DNA of 19,633 nucleotides from Planctomycetota bacterium (GTDB lineage Bacteria; Planctomycetota; Planctomycetia; Gemmatales; Gemmataceae): assembly GCA_016200155.1 (NCBI GenBank), contig JACQFG010000306.1:1-19633 (forward strand), in the 5' to 3' direction. Positions 6,760-13,255 of this stretch are shown piece after piece. The notes beneath the pieces are model-generated. The model did no database searches and had not been told where the DNA came from. It saw only the letters and a program-made list of their open reading frames with translations. Each line of letters begins with the position of its first letter. Within the stretch, counting starts at the first letter, position 1. The position numbers and the translations under genes were made by a program.

Positions 6760-7818
6760 TTACTTCGCCGCGAGAACTGCGATGTTGCCCAGTTCGTTGA
6801 TGTAGATCGTCACGCTGATGTTTTCATCGAGGAACACCTCGGCGCCGAAGACGCGCGTCTTGTCGGAGAAATCCTTCTCGCCGAACTTGCGGGCCTTGAC
6901 ATTCAGGCCGTGCGTCCAGAGCGGCTCCTTGGCCTTGGGCGTCGGGGCGTCGACCTTGGCGGCGGCGGGAGTGACGGCGATGCTGCCGGTCTCGCTGATG
7001 AAGACCAGGTGGCCCGTCGAGACGTCGTTGTAAACTTCGACGCCGAACTTGCGGGTGTCCTTGGTGAACGACTTTTCGTCGAACTTTCGGCACGAGAGGT
7101 CGAGGCCGTGCAGCCATTCGGGGGCCTTGCCCTTGCCTTCGGGGACCTTGACTTCGGTTTCTTCCTGAATGATGGCGACGGCGCCGGTCTCGCTGACGTA
7201 GACGAGGTTGTTGGTATTGCCGTCCTTGTAGACTTCGACGCCGAACTTGGCGGCGTCTTTCCATTCCTTGACGCCGCCTTTGCGGACGGAGAGATCGACG
7301 CTGTGGATCCACTTGGGGTTATTGCCTGCCCTGCCCGGCTGTCCCTTGCCACTGCAGGCGCCGATATTGCCGGCGTCGGTGATGTACAGCCAGTTGTCGG
7401 CGTTGGGATCGCGGAAGACCTCCATGCTGTGGATCCTGGCCCCCTTCCAGAGGTTGACGCCGGCCTTGCGGGCGGGCATGTCGAGGCCGGTGAGCCAGGC
7501 GGGGGGCTTGCTCGGGTCGAGCGGGAGTTTCAGGGCGGCGAAGTTCGGCGTCAGACCCATGCAGCCGGTCTCGGAGACGTACAGCCCGATGCCGACGCCA
7601 GTGTTGTTGTCGCGGAAGGCCTCGACGCCCCAGCGCTTGGTGTCCTTGGTGATGTCCTTCTCGTCGTTCTTGCGGCACGCGAGGTCGAAGGCATGCGACC
7701 ATTCGAGCTGCTTGAGTTTTTTCTCTTGCCCGCGGATGCTGGGAACGCACAGGGCGAACAGCGTCGCGAAGATCACAAAGGGGACGGTGCGCAAGCCAAG
7801 TCGAACGTGGTACGACAT
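6760..7818 (-). CDS. Secreted protein of five tandem ~50-residue modules (W-x-HG-x-DL-x-CRK / FGVEV / SETGSIAV)
   Basis: 352 residues. Residues 1-30 form a Sec signal peptide (basic start, hydrophobic core, Ala/Gly-type cleavage near SIRG-QEKK), so the protein is exported. The mature part is five copies of one module at about 40-90, 108-154, 170-216, 235-283 and 301-349, spaced about 65 residues apart with Lys/Pro-rich linkers. Consensus by eye: W-x-H-G-x-D-L-x-C-R-K, then K-x-F-G-V-E-V-Y-x-D, then L-V-Y-x-S-E-T-G-S-I-A-V. The Cys is present in copies 1 and 4 and replaced by Ala or Val in the others. The pattern of short strands suggests a small beta domain or one blade per repeat. I do not recognise the family. 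A plausible ribosome site (GAGG) lies seven bases before the ATG. It follows hemG on the same strand after 140 bases. Confidence 0.88.
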   Translation of the reverse strand: MSYHVRLGLRTVPFVIFATLFALCVPSIRGQEKKLKQLEWSHAFDLACRKNDEKDITKDTKRWGVEAFRDNNTGVGIGLYVSETGCMGLTPNFAALKLPLDPSKPPAWLTGLDMPARKAGVNLWKGARIHSMEVFRDPNADNWLYITDAGNIGACSGKGQPGRAGNNPKWIHSVDLSVRKGGVKEWKDAAKFGVEVYKDGNTNNLVYVSETGAVAIIQEETEVKVPEGKGKAPEWLHGLDLSCRKFDEKSFTKDTRKFGVEVYNDVSTGHLVFISETGSIAVTPAAAKVDAPTPKAKEPLWTHGLNVKARKFGEKDFSDKTRVFGAEVFLDENISVTIYINELGNIAVLAAK

Positions 7819-7918
7819 CGTGGAGCCTCATCGGGGTAGGAACTGCGTAACGCGGTGTCTGCAATTGTATTAAGACGAATGACGAAAGACAGATTAACGC
7901 GAAATCGGCGAATTTCTT

Positions 7919-7974
7919 GCCGCTTGCGGCTTGGCGTTCGCGCGGCGCCGGGCGAACGCTAAGCCGCAAGCAGC
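7919..7974. repeat. 23-bp inverted repeat, GCGAACGCTAAGCCGC family (copy 1), overlapping the hemG 3' end
   Basis: Arms 7919-7941 and 7952-7974 match at 21 of 23 positions around a 10-base loop. The right arm encodes the last codons and TAG stop of hemG on the minus strand (stop at 7961-7959). A second copy, 22/23 matched, lies behind ptsI at 13100-13155. Confidence 0.9.
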
Positions 7975-9356
7975 GACAAATAGGCCCCGACGCGCTCCGC
8001 CAAAACCATTCCTTGCCCCGTGCAGTCGTTGAGCGCGACGCCGTGGTACGCATTGCCGCCCAGGAACAGCCCCGGATGCGACGCGAGCCGATGCTCGATA
8101 TTCTCAACGCGTTCGAGATGGCCCAGATGATATTGGGGGATCGCCTTGTCCCAGCGGACGATCTTGTGAAAGATCGGCTCCGCGGTGATGCCCATCGCCA
8201 GCCGCAGCTCCGCACGCAGCGCGTTCGAGAGCCGGGCGTCGTCCCAGTCGACGATGTCGGCTCGATGCCAGCCGCCGGCCATCGCTCGCAGCAGGACGCA
8301 GTCGTCCGGCGCCCGTCCGGGATAAATCGACGAGCACCACTGGACGCCGAGCAGGTCGCGCCTGGTGTTCTGCGGAGCAATATAGCCGAACCCGTCGAGC
8401 GGCATCGGCACGTCGGCCTGGCGATAGCCAAACGCCACGACGGCGATGCGGTTGTACGCAATCGCGCCGATCGATTGCGCGATCTGGGCATCGACATCGG
8501 CCAGCATTGCCGCTTGCTGATACGCGGGACAGGTGAGGATCACGGCGTCGGCGTCCCACGTGTCGGCGCCAGCGCCGTGCGCGCGCCAGTGCTGTCCTTG
8601 TTTCGTGATTGCGCGAACGTTCACGCCGAAGACAGGCGGCTGTTTGAGTTGCGCCGTGATCGCCTCGACGAGGACGCGCATGCCGCCGGGGAAGGACCAC
8701 ATTTTGTTGGGGCGTTCGACGGGGACGCCTTTGGCCTTCGCATCCGCTTTGCGTATGCGGGCGGCGGCCGCGAAACCTTTCATGACGCTGCCGTATTCCT
8801 GCTCCATCTCGGCAACGCGCGGAAAGCACGCCGGCAGACTGAGCAGTTTCGGATCGCCGGCGTAAATGCCGGTGACCAGGGCGTCGGCGAATACATCGGC
8901 AGCTTCGTTGCCGGCACGGCGGCGCGCGAAGGCGTCGATCGATTCATCGCCGGTATCGGTGCGTGGGCCGCGAAAGCGTTCCCACAACAGCGACAGTTTG
9001 CCGCGCCAGCTGAGCAGGTCGGTCCACAAGAAAGAGCGGAAACCGCCGGGCAACGCCTTGAGCCGACCGTCCAAAAAGAGAAAGCGATTCTTGCCGGCAG
9101 CCTCGCTGGCTTGCACAAGTTGCGATCCGAGGCCGACATCTTGGGAAAGCGTCAACGTGGTCGGCTTGGTGTCGAGAAACCCGTTCGGGCCGATCTCGAA
9201 TTGAAAGCCGGCCTCGCGGACGGTCCACGCCGTGCCGCCGGGCCGCGCCGCCTGTTCGAGAATAGTGATGCCGGCATCGGGCAAGCGCTGCTGCAAGCGA
9301 AATGCGGCCGAGAGCCCGGAAATGCCGGCGCCGACGATGACGATGCGGGAGCGCAT
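7959..9356 (-). CDS. hemG: FAD-dependent protoporphyrinogen/coproporphyrinogen oxidase
   Basis: Oxygen-dependent six-electron oxidation of a porphyrinogen in late haem synthesis (HemY-type enzyme, catalogued as hemG or hemY; in many bacteria such enzymes act on coproporphyrinogen III). 465 residues. The dinucleotide fold is VGAGISGLSA (8-17), followed by the ribose-binding Glu in ILEQAARPGG. The C-terminal FAD motif GLFLGGNAYHGVALNDC is near residues 430-450. No signal peptide or membrane helix. The frame is open 43 codons further upstream, but those codons translate the GAGAAAGGG repeat, so the ATG at 9356 (MRSRIVIVGAG) is taken. The Shine-Dalgarno is poor. The final LLAA and stop come from a dispersed palindrome. 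No other hem genes are nearby. Confidence 0.92.
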   Translation of the reverse strand: MRSRIVIVGAGISGLSAAFRLQQRLPDAGITILEQAARPGGTAWTVREAGFQFEIGPNGFLDTKPTTLTLSQDVGLGSQLVQASEAAGKNRFLFLDGRLKALPGGFRSFLWTDLLSWRGKLSLLWERFRGPRTDTGDESIDAFARRRAGNEAADVFADALVTGIYAGDPKLLSLPACFPRVAEMEQEYGSVMKGFAAAARIRKADAKAKGVPVERPNKMWSFPGGMRVLVEAITAQLKQPPVFGVNVRAITKQGQHWRAHGAGADTWDADAVILTCPAYQQAAMLADVDAQIAQSIGAIAYNRIAVVAFGYRQADVPMPLDGFGYIAPQNTRRDLLGVQWCSSIYPGRAPDDCVLLRAMAGGWHRADIVDWDDARLSNALRAELRLAMGITAEPIFHKIVRWDKAIPQYHLGHLERVENIEHRLASHPGLFLGGNAYHGVALNDCTGQGMVLAERVGAYLSLLAA

Positions 9357-9376
9357 GAGATTATGCCCCGAACGCT

Positions 9377-9475
9377 GAGAAAGGGAGAAAGGGAGAAGGG
9401 GAGAAAGGGAGAAGGGGAGAAAGAAACATGATGCGTTCTTCTCCGGCTCCCTTTCTCCCTTTCTCCCCTTCTTCT
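9377..9475. repeat. Polypurine/polypyrimidine inverted repeat with G-quadruplex potential
   Basis: 9377-9426 is an uninterrupted 50-base purine tract made of GAGAAAGGG/GAGAAGGGG units; 9447-9475 is a 29-base pyrimidine tract complementary to it (9394-9419 with 9447-9472, 25 of 26 matching). Five G-runs (9383, 9391, 9398, 9407, 9414) separated by 4-5 bases meet the usual quadruplex rule on the plus strand. It lies between the ACT gene stop and the hemG start. Confidence 0.88.
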
Positions 9476-9488
9476 GAGCCGTCACCGG

Positions 9489-9944
9489 CTATTTCTTGTA
9501 CGTGCGCTGGTCGCGCAGCGTTGGTTTCTCGAGCTTGCGGGAATTCTTCGCCCCTTCGCTGACGATGCGCTGGGCCTTTTCGAGGTTGGAGACCTTGAAA
9601 ATGCCGAAGACCTTGCCGTTGCGGCCGCCGGAGCTGCAGTAGGCGTAATCGATATTGACGTGTTCCTCGGCAAGGCGTTCGCAGATATTGGCGAGAGCGC
9701 CGGGCTGGTTCTTGAGTTCGACGGCAAGGACGTCGCTTTCCGTGAAATGAGTATTGAGCGTTTGCAGGACCTTGACGGTGGCGGCTTCGTCTTCGGTCAC
9801 GACTCGCAACACCCCGTGCTCGTGCCGGTCCATTACCGACAGAGCGATGATGTTGATCTTGCCGTGGGCCAGGGCGGAGAGGACTTGCGCCAATCGGCCT
9901 GGTTTGTTTTCGAGAAACACCGTCACCTGTTTGCGCGTTTGCAT
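9489..9944 (-). CDS. Tandem ACT-domain protein
   Basis: 151 residues with two ACT (amino-acid-binding regulatory) domains: QVTVFLENKPGRLAQVLSAL at about 6-25 opens the first, and VELKNQPGALANICERLAEE at about 75 opens the second. Both show the typical N-x-P-G-x-L loop that binds an amino-acid effector. There is no catalytic domain. Stand-alone double-ACT proteins usually sense amino acids or regulate a partner enzyme; the partner cannot be inferred here. The start at 9944 has AAGGA nine bases upstream, and longer in-frame readings upstream run through the antisense of the hpf remnant. It lies upstream of hemG on the same strand, separated by the purine-rich hairpin. Confidence 0.88.
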   Translation of the reverse strand: MQTRKQVTVFLENKPGRLAQVLSALAHGKINIIALSVMDRHEHGVLRVVTEDEAATVKVLQTLNTHFTESDVLAVELKNQPGALANICERLAEEHVNIDYAYCSSGGRNGKVFGIFKVSNLEKAQRIVSEGAKNSRKLEKPTLRDQRTYKK

Positions 9945-10011
9945 GAGGCCATCCTTTGTTGATGCAGGATCGGAGAGATTCGCGTTATTGTATGGGGAAG
10001 GCGATTGGTGT

Positions 10012-10062
10012 GGCGAGCCGAGCCCCGTAAGGGGCCGGTTGAATGTCGCCGACAACCGGCCC
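10012..10062 (+). repeat. Partial palindromic element at the hpf break point
   Basis: GGCGAGCCG (10012-10020), CCCC-GTAA-GGGG (10023-10034) and a 10-bp stem GGGCCGGTTG/CAACCGGCCC (10032-10041 with 10053-10062) give the same order of words (GGCGAGCCG, GTRAG, CCGG) as the complete element at 10798-10869. Its right half stops after CAACCGGCCC and hpf-like coding sequence begins at once, so the element appears fused to a truncated gene. Confidence 0.6.
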
Positions 10063-10284
10063 AAGGATGAGGAGAAGTTCGTCGAGTTCCTCGTCTCGGC
10101 CGAGCACAAGCACGACTTCGTCGCCAGCGAGCGGCACAAGGATTTGCTGACGGCTGTCGATCGCGTGCTGGCCAAGCTGGAAGGGCAGATCCGCAAGTAC
10201 AAGGAAAAAGTTCAGGATCATCGCCGCACGCCGGGGACGGGCGAGGTGTCGGCGCCCCAGGACGATGATGCCCAAGAAAACTGA
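10039..10284 (+). pseudogene. hpf: 5'-truncated ribosome hibernation promoting factor (HPF/RaiA family)
   Basis: The frame encodes the C-terminal half of an HPF-type protein: FVEFLVSAEHKHDFVA near residue 14 from the TTG, then LDTAVD-like helix residues LLTAVDRVLAKLEGQIRKYK and EKVQDHRR, followed by an acidic tail. Family members start with about 40-45 further residues forming the first strands and helix. Only 94 bases separate this point from the divergent ACT start, and none of the three frames encodes such a start. The first recognisable codon (KDEEKFVEF, from 10063) abuts a repeat element. A TTG at 10039 with AAGGGG just upstream could still express about 81 residues, so expression of a half protein is not excluded. 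Position directly before the EIIA gene matches the common hpf-ptsN order. Confidence 0.75.
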
Positions 10285-10326
10285 GTGCGACGCGCCCCAC
10301 GACCACGGCTGGAAAGCAGGTTCCCC

Positions 10327-10794
10327 ATGCGCATGTCCGAGTTCATCATCCGCGAAGCAATCTCCGCGAACCTGGCGGCCACCCAGAAGGAGGACGTCAT
10401 CCGCGAGATGGTCGAGAACCTTCGCGTCGCCGGCTACTTCAAGGGCGGCGACTCCGAGGACGTCGTCAAGGCGATCCTCAAACGTGAGCTGCTCAGCTCG
10501 ACCGGCATCGGCGACGGCGTCGCCATCCCGCACGCCAAGCACTCCAGCGTCGAACGCCTGGTCGGCGCCGTCGCGATTTCCCCCAAGGGCGTGCCGTTCG
10601 ACAGCGTCGATAACGACCCGGTCTACGTGCTGATCATGCTGATCTCGCCGCAGGAACGGCCCAGCGAACACCTGCGCGCCCTCGAAGGCGTGTCGCGCTG
10701 CCTGAAGGACAAGAATTTCGTCCGCTCCTTGCGGCAAGCGACCACGCCGCAGCAAATTTGGGATTTGATCAGCAATCACGAACGAGGTGCGTGA
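10327..10794 (+). CDS. ptsN: PTS EIIA protein, fructose/nitrogen-regulatory (PtsN-like) type
   Basis: Accepts phosphate from HPr on a histidine. 155 residues from the ATG at 10327 (another ATG two codons on is equally possible). The active-site motif is GIGDGVAIPHAKH with phospho-accepting His69. PFDSVDNDPVYVLIMLISPQ and HLRALEGVSRCL are typical of the EIIA-2/Ntr fold. No EIIB or EIIC follows, and HPr and Enzyme I genes are directly downstream, so a regulatory rather than sugar-transport role is likely. The upstream hpf remnant also fits a ptsN context. GCAGG lies about seven bases before the start. Whether it answers to nitrogen, potassium or carbon status is unknown. Confidence 0.88.
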   Translation: MRMSEFIIREAISANLAATQKEDVIREMVENLRVAGYFKGGDSEDVVKAILKRELLSSTGIGDGVAIPHAKHSSVERLVGAVAISPKGVPFDSVDNDPVYVLIMLISPQERPSEHLRALEGVSRCLKDKNFVRSLRQATTPQQIWDLISNHERGA

Positions 10795-10797
10795 AAC

Positions 10798-10869
10798 GGC
10801 GAGCCGGGAGCGTGAGCGACCGGAGTATTCGCGGCCGGCTACTCCCGGCGCTTACGCTTCGGGCTCGCC
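10798..10869. repeat. 29-bp imperfect inverted repeat, GGCGAGCCGGGAGCG family
   Basis: Arms 10798-10826 and 10841-10869 match at 24 of 29 positions around a 14-base loop. It starts three bases after the EIIA stop and ends one base before the AGGGCG ribosome site of ptsH, so a hairpin here would separate two adjacent PTS genes. A partial relative lies at 10012-10062. Confidence 0.85.
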
Positions 10870-10880
10870 AGGGCGTTACC

Positions 10881-11168
10881 ATGACCATCCGCCAAACCGT
10901 TGCGATCAGCAACCCCAACGGGTTCCACATGCGCCCCATGGCGGCGTTCGTGGAGACGGCCAATCGTTTTCCGTGCGGCGTCACCGTCACGCGCCCCGGC
11001 AAGGACCCGGTCAACGGCAAGAGCATGCTCGGCCTGCTCGGCCTGAACGCTCCGCAGGGCACCGAGCTGGTCATCGAGATCACCGGTCCACGCGCCGCCG
11101 AGGCCCTGCAGGCCCTCGTGCTGATCTTTCAACGCAACTTCGATGAAGAGCCGGAAGCGACACGATGA
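10881..11168 (+). CDS. ptsH: HPr phosphocarrier protein
   Basis: Small phosphocarrier between Enzyme I and EIIA. 95 residues. The active-site loop is NPNGFHMRPMAAF with His16 and Arg18, equivalent to His15/Arg17; the usual GLHARPA is changed to GFHMRPM. The regulatory-serine region is VNGKSMLGLLGLNAPQGTEL with Ser48, the counterpart of Ser46, so HPr-kinase control is possible in principle. AGGGCG (10870-10875) is five bases before the ATG. It is preceded by EIIA and followed by Enzyme I, giving an ordered phosphorelay cluster. Confidence 0.92.
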   Translation: MTIRQTVAISNPNGFHMRPMAAFVETANRFPCGVTVTRPGKDPVNGKSMLGLLGLNAPQGTELVIEITGPRAAEALQALVLIFQRNFDEEPEATR

Positions 11169-11236
11169 GAAAAAATTAGCAATCATGGCGTGTGGACAAT
11201 AGCTGGCAAGACGATTCAGAATGGGAAACGCGAATT

Positions 11237-11314
11237 TTCGTGGTGCAGGCGGCTCGCCTGCACGTTTCGTCTGTCAACGAGTGCCACGTGCAGGCGAGCT
11301 GCCTGCACCACGAA
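11237..11314. repeat. 29-bp inverted repeat, GCAGGCGGCTCGCCTGCAC family (copy 2)
   Basis: Arms 11237-11265 and 11286-11314 match at 28 of 29 positions around a 20-base loop. Same family as 3620-3707, including the flanking GAATTTTCGTGGTG. It ends 13 bases before the ptsI ATG. The 158-base space between ptsH and ptsI holds nothing else recognisable. Confidence 0.92.
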
Positions 11315-11327
11315 CGATTGCACATTC

Positions 11328-13079
11328 ATGGAAATCAAACGCGGCATCCCCGTTTCTCCCGGAGTGGCCATCGGGCCGGCGCTTGTCGTCGATACCGAGG
11401 GCGTGCGCATTCCGCGCCGCAACGTCGACAAGGCGCAGGTTTCGCTTGAAATCCAGCGCTTGCAAACCGCGTTGGCCGCCGCCGGCGCCGATGCCCGCGC
11501 CAATCAACAGGCGATCAGCGATAAGCTCGGCGAGAAATACGGGGCCATCTTCGCCGCCCACGCCATGCTGATCGAGGATCCCGAGCTGGTCCGCGAGATC
11601 GAACTGCTCATCACGCAGAAACTGCACGCTGCCGAATATGCCGTCAGCCGAACGATGCGGCGACACGCCAAGGCGCTGGCTAGCCTCAATCAGCCGATCT
11701 TCAGCCAGCGCTCGTCGGACCTGATCGATATCGAGAAGTCGGTGCTGGCGCATCTTGTGGGGAGGACCGGCGACCCGCTCCAGGGCCTTCAGGAGCCGGC
11801 CGTCATCCTTGCCCACGATCTGACTCCGAGCCAGACTGCCAACCTCGACCCGAAATACGTCTACGCCTTCGCCACGGAGGCCGGCGGCAAGGCCAGCCAC
11901 ACCGCCATCATGGCCGGCGTTCTCGAAATCCCTGCCGTCGTCGGGCTCGGCCGACTCCTCATGGACGTCTCCGGCGGCGACGAGGTCATCGTCGACGGCA
12001 ACCGCGGCGTCGTCATCCTCAACCCCGACGAGGAAACCCGCGAACGCTATTTGGTGCTGCAAAAGCAGTTCGGCACCTTCGCCAAACGCCTCGACGAACT
12101 GCGCGACCTCCCCGCCGAGACCAAGGATGGCACCCGCGCCGTCCTTCTGGGCAACATTGAGTTCCCCCAGGAGTCCGATCACTGCAACGACCGCGGTGCC
12201 GACGGCGTCGGCCTGTATCGCACCGAGTTTCTCTACCTCAACAAGACCGAGGACCCCAACGAGAGCGAACAGTACGAAGCCTACATGTCGGTCCTGCGCG
12301 CCATCGGCTCCAAAAAGCCGGTCGTCATCCGCACCCTCGATCTCGGCGCCGACAAGCTCTTCCACCGCTCCGACATTCAGCTCGACGAAAAAAATCCCGT
12401 TCTCGGCATGCGCAGCGTTCGGCTCTGTCTGCGCAACCTGGCCTTGTTCAAAACCCAGCTTCGTGCGATTTTGAGAGCGAGCTTCCATGGCGACGTGCGC
12501 ATCATGTTCCCGATGGTCAGCACGCTCATGGAGCTGCGCCAGTGCAAGATGATCCTCGCCGACGTCAAGGAGGAACTGGACGAAGAACGCATCGACTTCA
12601 ATCGCAAGATCCTGATCGGCACCATGATCGAAGTCCCCTCCGTCGCCTTGATGGCGGCCGAGATGGCAAAAGAGGTAAATTTCTTTTCCATTGGCACCAA
12701 TGATCTGATACAGTATACCTTGGCTGCCGACCGAACCAATGAGCACGTCGCCTCGCTGTACAACGCGGGCGACCCCTCGGTCCTTCGGCTCATCGATCAC
12801 GTGATTCGCGCTGCCGGGAAACAGGGCATCGAAGTATGCGTGTGCGGCGAGATGAGCGGCGATCCGATTTACACGATTCTTTTGCTGGGTCTGGGCTTGC
12901 GTCAACTGAGCATGACGCCCCAGAACATACCGGAGATCAAAAAGATCATCCGGTCGATCAACATCGAGGAAGCCAACCAAGCTGCTCAGGAAGCGCTGCG
13001 GTTTGAAACCGCACGCGAAGTGAACAATTACCTGCGGGAACAAACCCGCCGAATCCTCCCGGAAGTCGTGGTGAACTGA
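11328..13079 (+). CDS. ptsI: Phosphoenolpyruvate-protein phosphotransferase (PTS Enzyme I)
   Basis: Autophosphorylates with phosphoenolpyruvate and passes phosphate to HPr. 583 residues, the normal length. N-terminal EI_N helices run from about 30 to 140. The swivelling phosphohistidine domain has GGKASHTAIMAG with catalytic His191. The C-terminal PEP-binding barrel shows GADGVGLYRTEFLYL (290-304), FPMVSTLMELRQ, GTMIEVPSVALMA (431-443), SIGTNDLIQYTLAADRTNEH (454-473) and VCGEMSGDP with active-site Cys506. The start ATG follows a palindrome with no Shine-Dalgarno in the 13 bases between; in-frame codons further upstream only translate the repeat. With EIIA and HPr it forms a complete phosphorelay without a visible permease. 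Confidence 0.95.
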   Translation: MEIKRGIPVSPGVAIGPALVVDTEGVRIPRRNVDKAQVSLEIQRLQTALAAAGADARANQQAISDKLGEKYGAIFAAHAMLIEDPELVREIELLITQKLHAAEYAVSRTMRRHAKALASLNQPIFSQRSSDLIDIEKSVLAHLVGRTGDPLQGLQEPAVILAHDLTPSQTANLDPKYVYAFATEAGGKASHTAIMAGVLEIPAVVGLGRLLMDVSGGDEVIVDGNRGVVILNPDEETRERYLVLQKQFGTFAKRLDELRDLPAETKDGTRAVLLGNIEFPQESDHCNDRGADGVGLYRTEFLYLNKTEDPNESEQYEAYMSVLRAIGSKKPVVIRTLDLGADKLFHRSDIQLDEKNPVLGMRSVRLCLRNLALFKTQLRAILRASFHGDVRIMFPMVSTLMELRQCKMILADVKEELDEERIDFNRKILIGTMIEVPSVALMAAEMAKEVNFFSIGTNDLIQYTLAADRTNEHVASLYNAGDPSVLRLIDHVIRAAGKQGIEVCVCGEMSGDPIYTILLLGLGLRQLSMTPQNIPEIKKIIRSINIEEANQAAQEALRFETAREVNNYLREQTRRILPEVVVN

Positions 13080-13099
13080 GGGAGAGGGAATCCGCTGAC

Positions 13100-13155
13100 G
13101 CCGCTCGCGGCTTAGCGTTCGCGTGTGGTCATGCGAACGCTAAGCCGCAAGCGGC
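13100..13155. repeat. 23-bp inverted repeat, GCGAACGCTAAGCCGC family (copy 2)
   Basis: Arms 13100-13122 and 13133-13155 match at 22 of 23 positions around a 10-base loop, 20 bases after the ptsI stop. Its arm differs by only a few bases from that at 7919-7974, showing a dispersed family. Confidence 0.92.
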
Positions 13156-13255
13156 AATATTGCACCTTCCCTGCCACGCCTGGAGGATTCCGCACCGTGA
13201 ATCCTGGCTGGTCCGCCGCGCACATCCGCCGGCGCGACTCGCCCGAGACCTCGGC

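Noticed and set aside
7917..9431. A 500-codon plus-strand frame opposite hemG
   Set aside because: Shadow of HemG; it begins and ends inside dispersed repeats and shows no domain.
9754..10038. Upstream extension of the hpf frame to make a 176-residue protein
   Set aside because: The extension is antisense to the ACT gene and resembles no HPF N-terminus; it is open only by chance.
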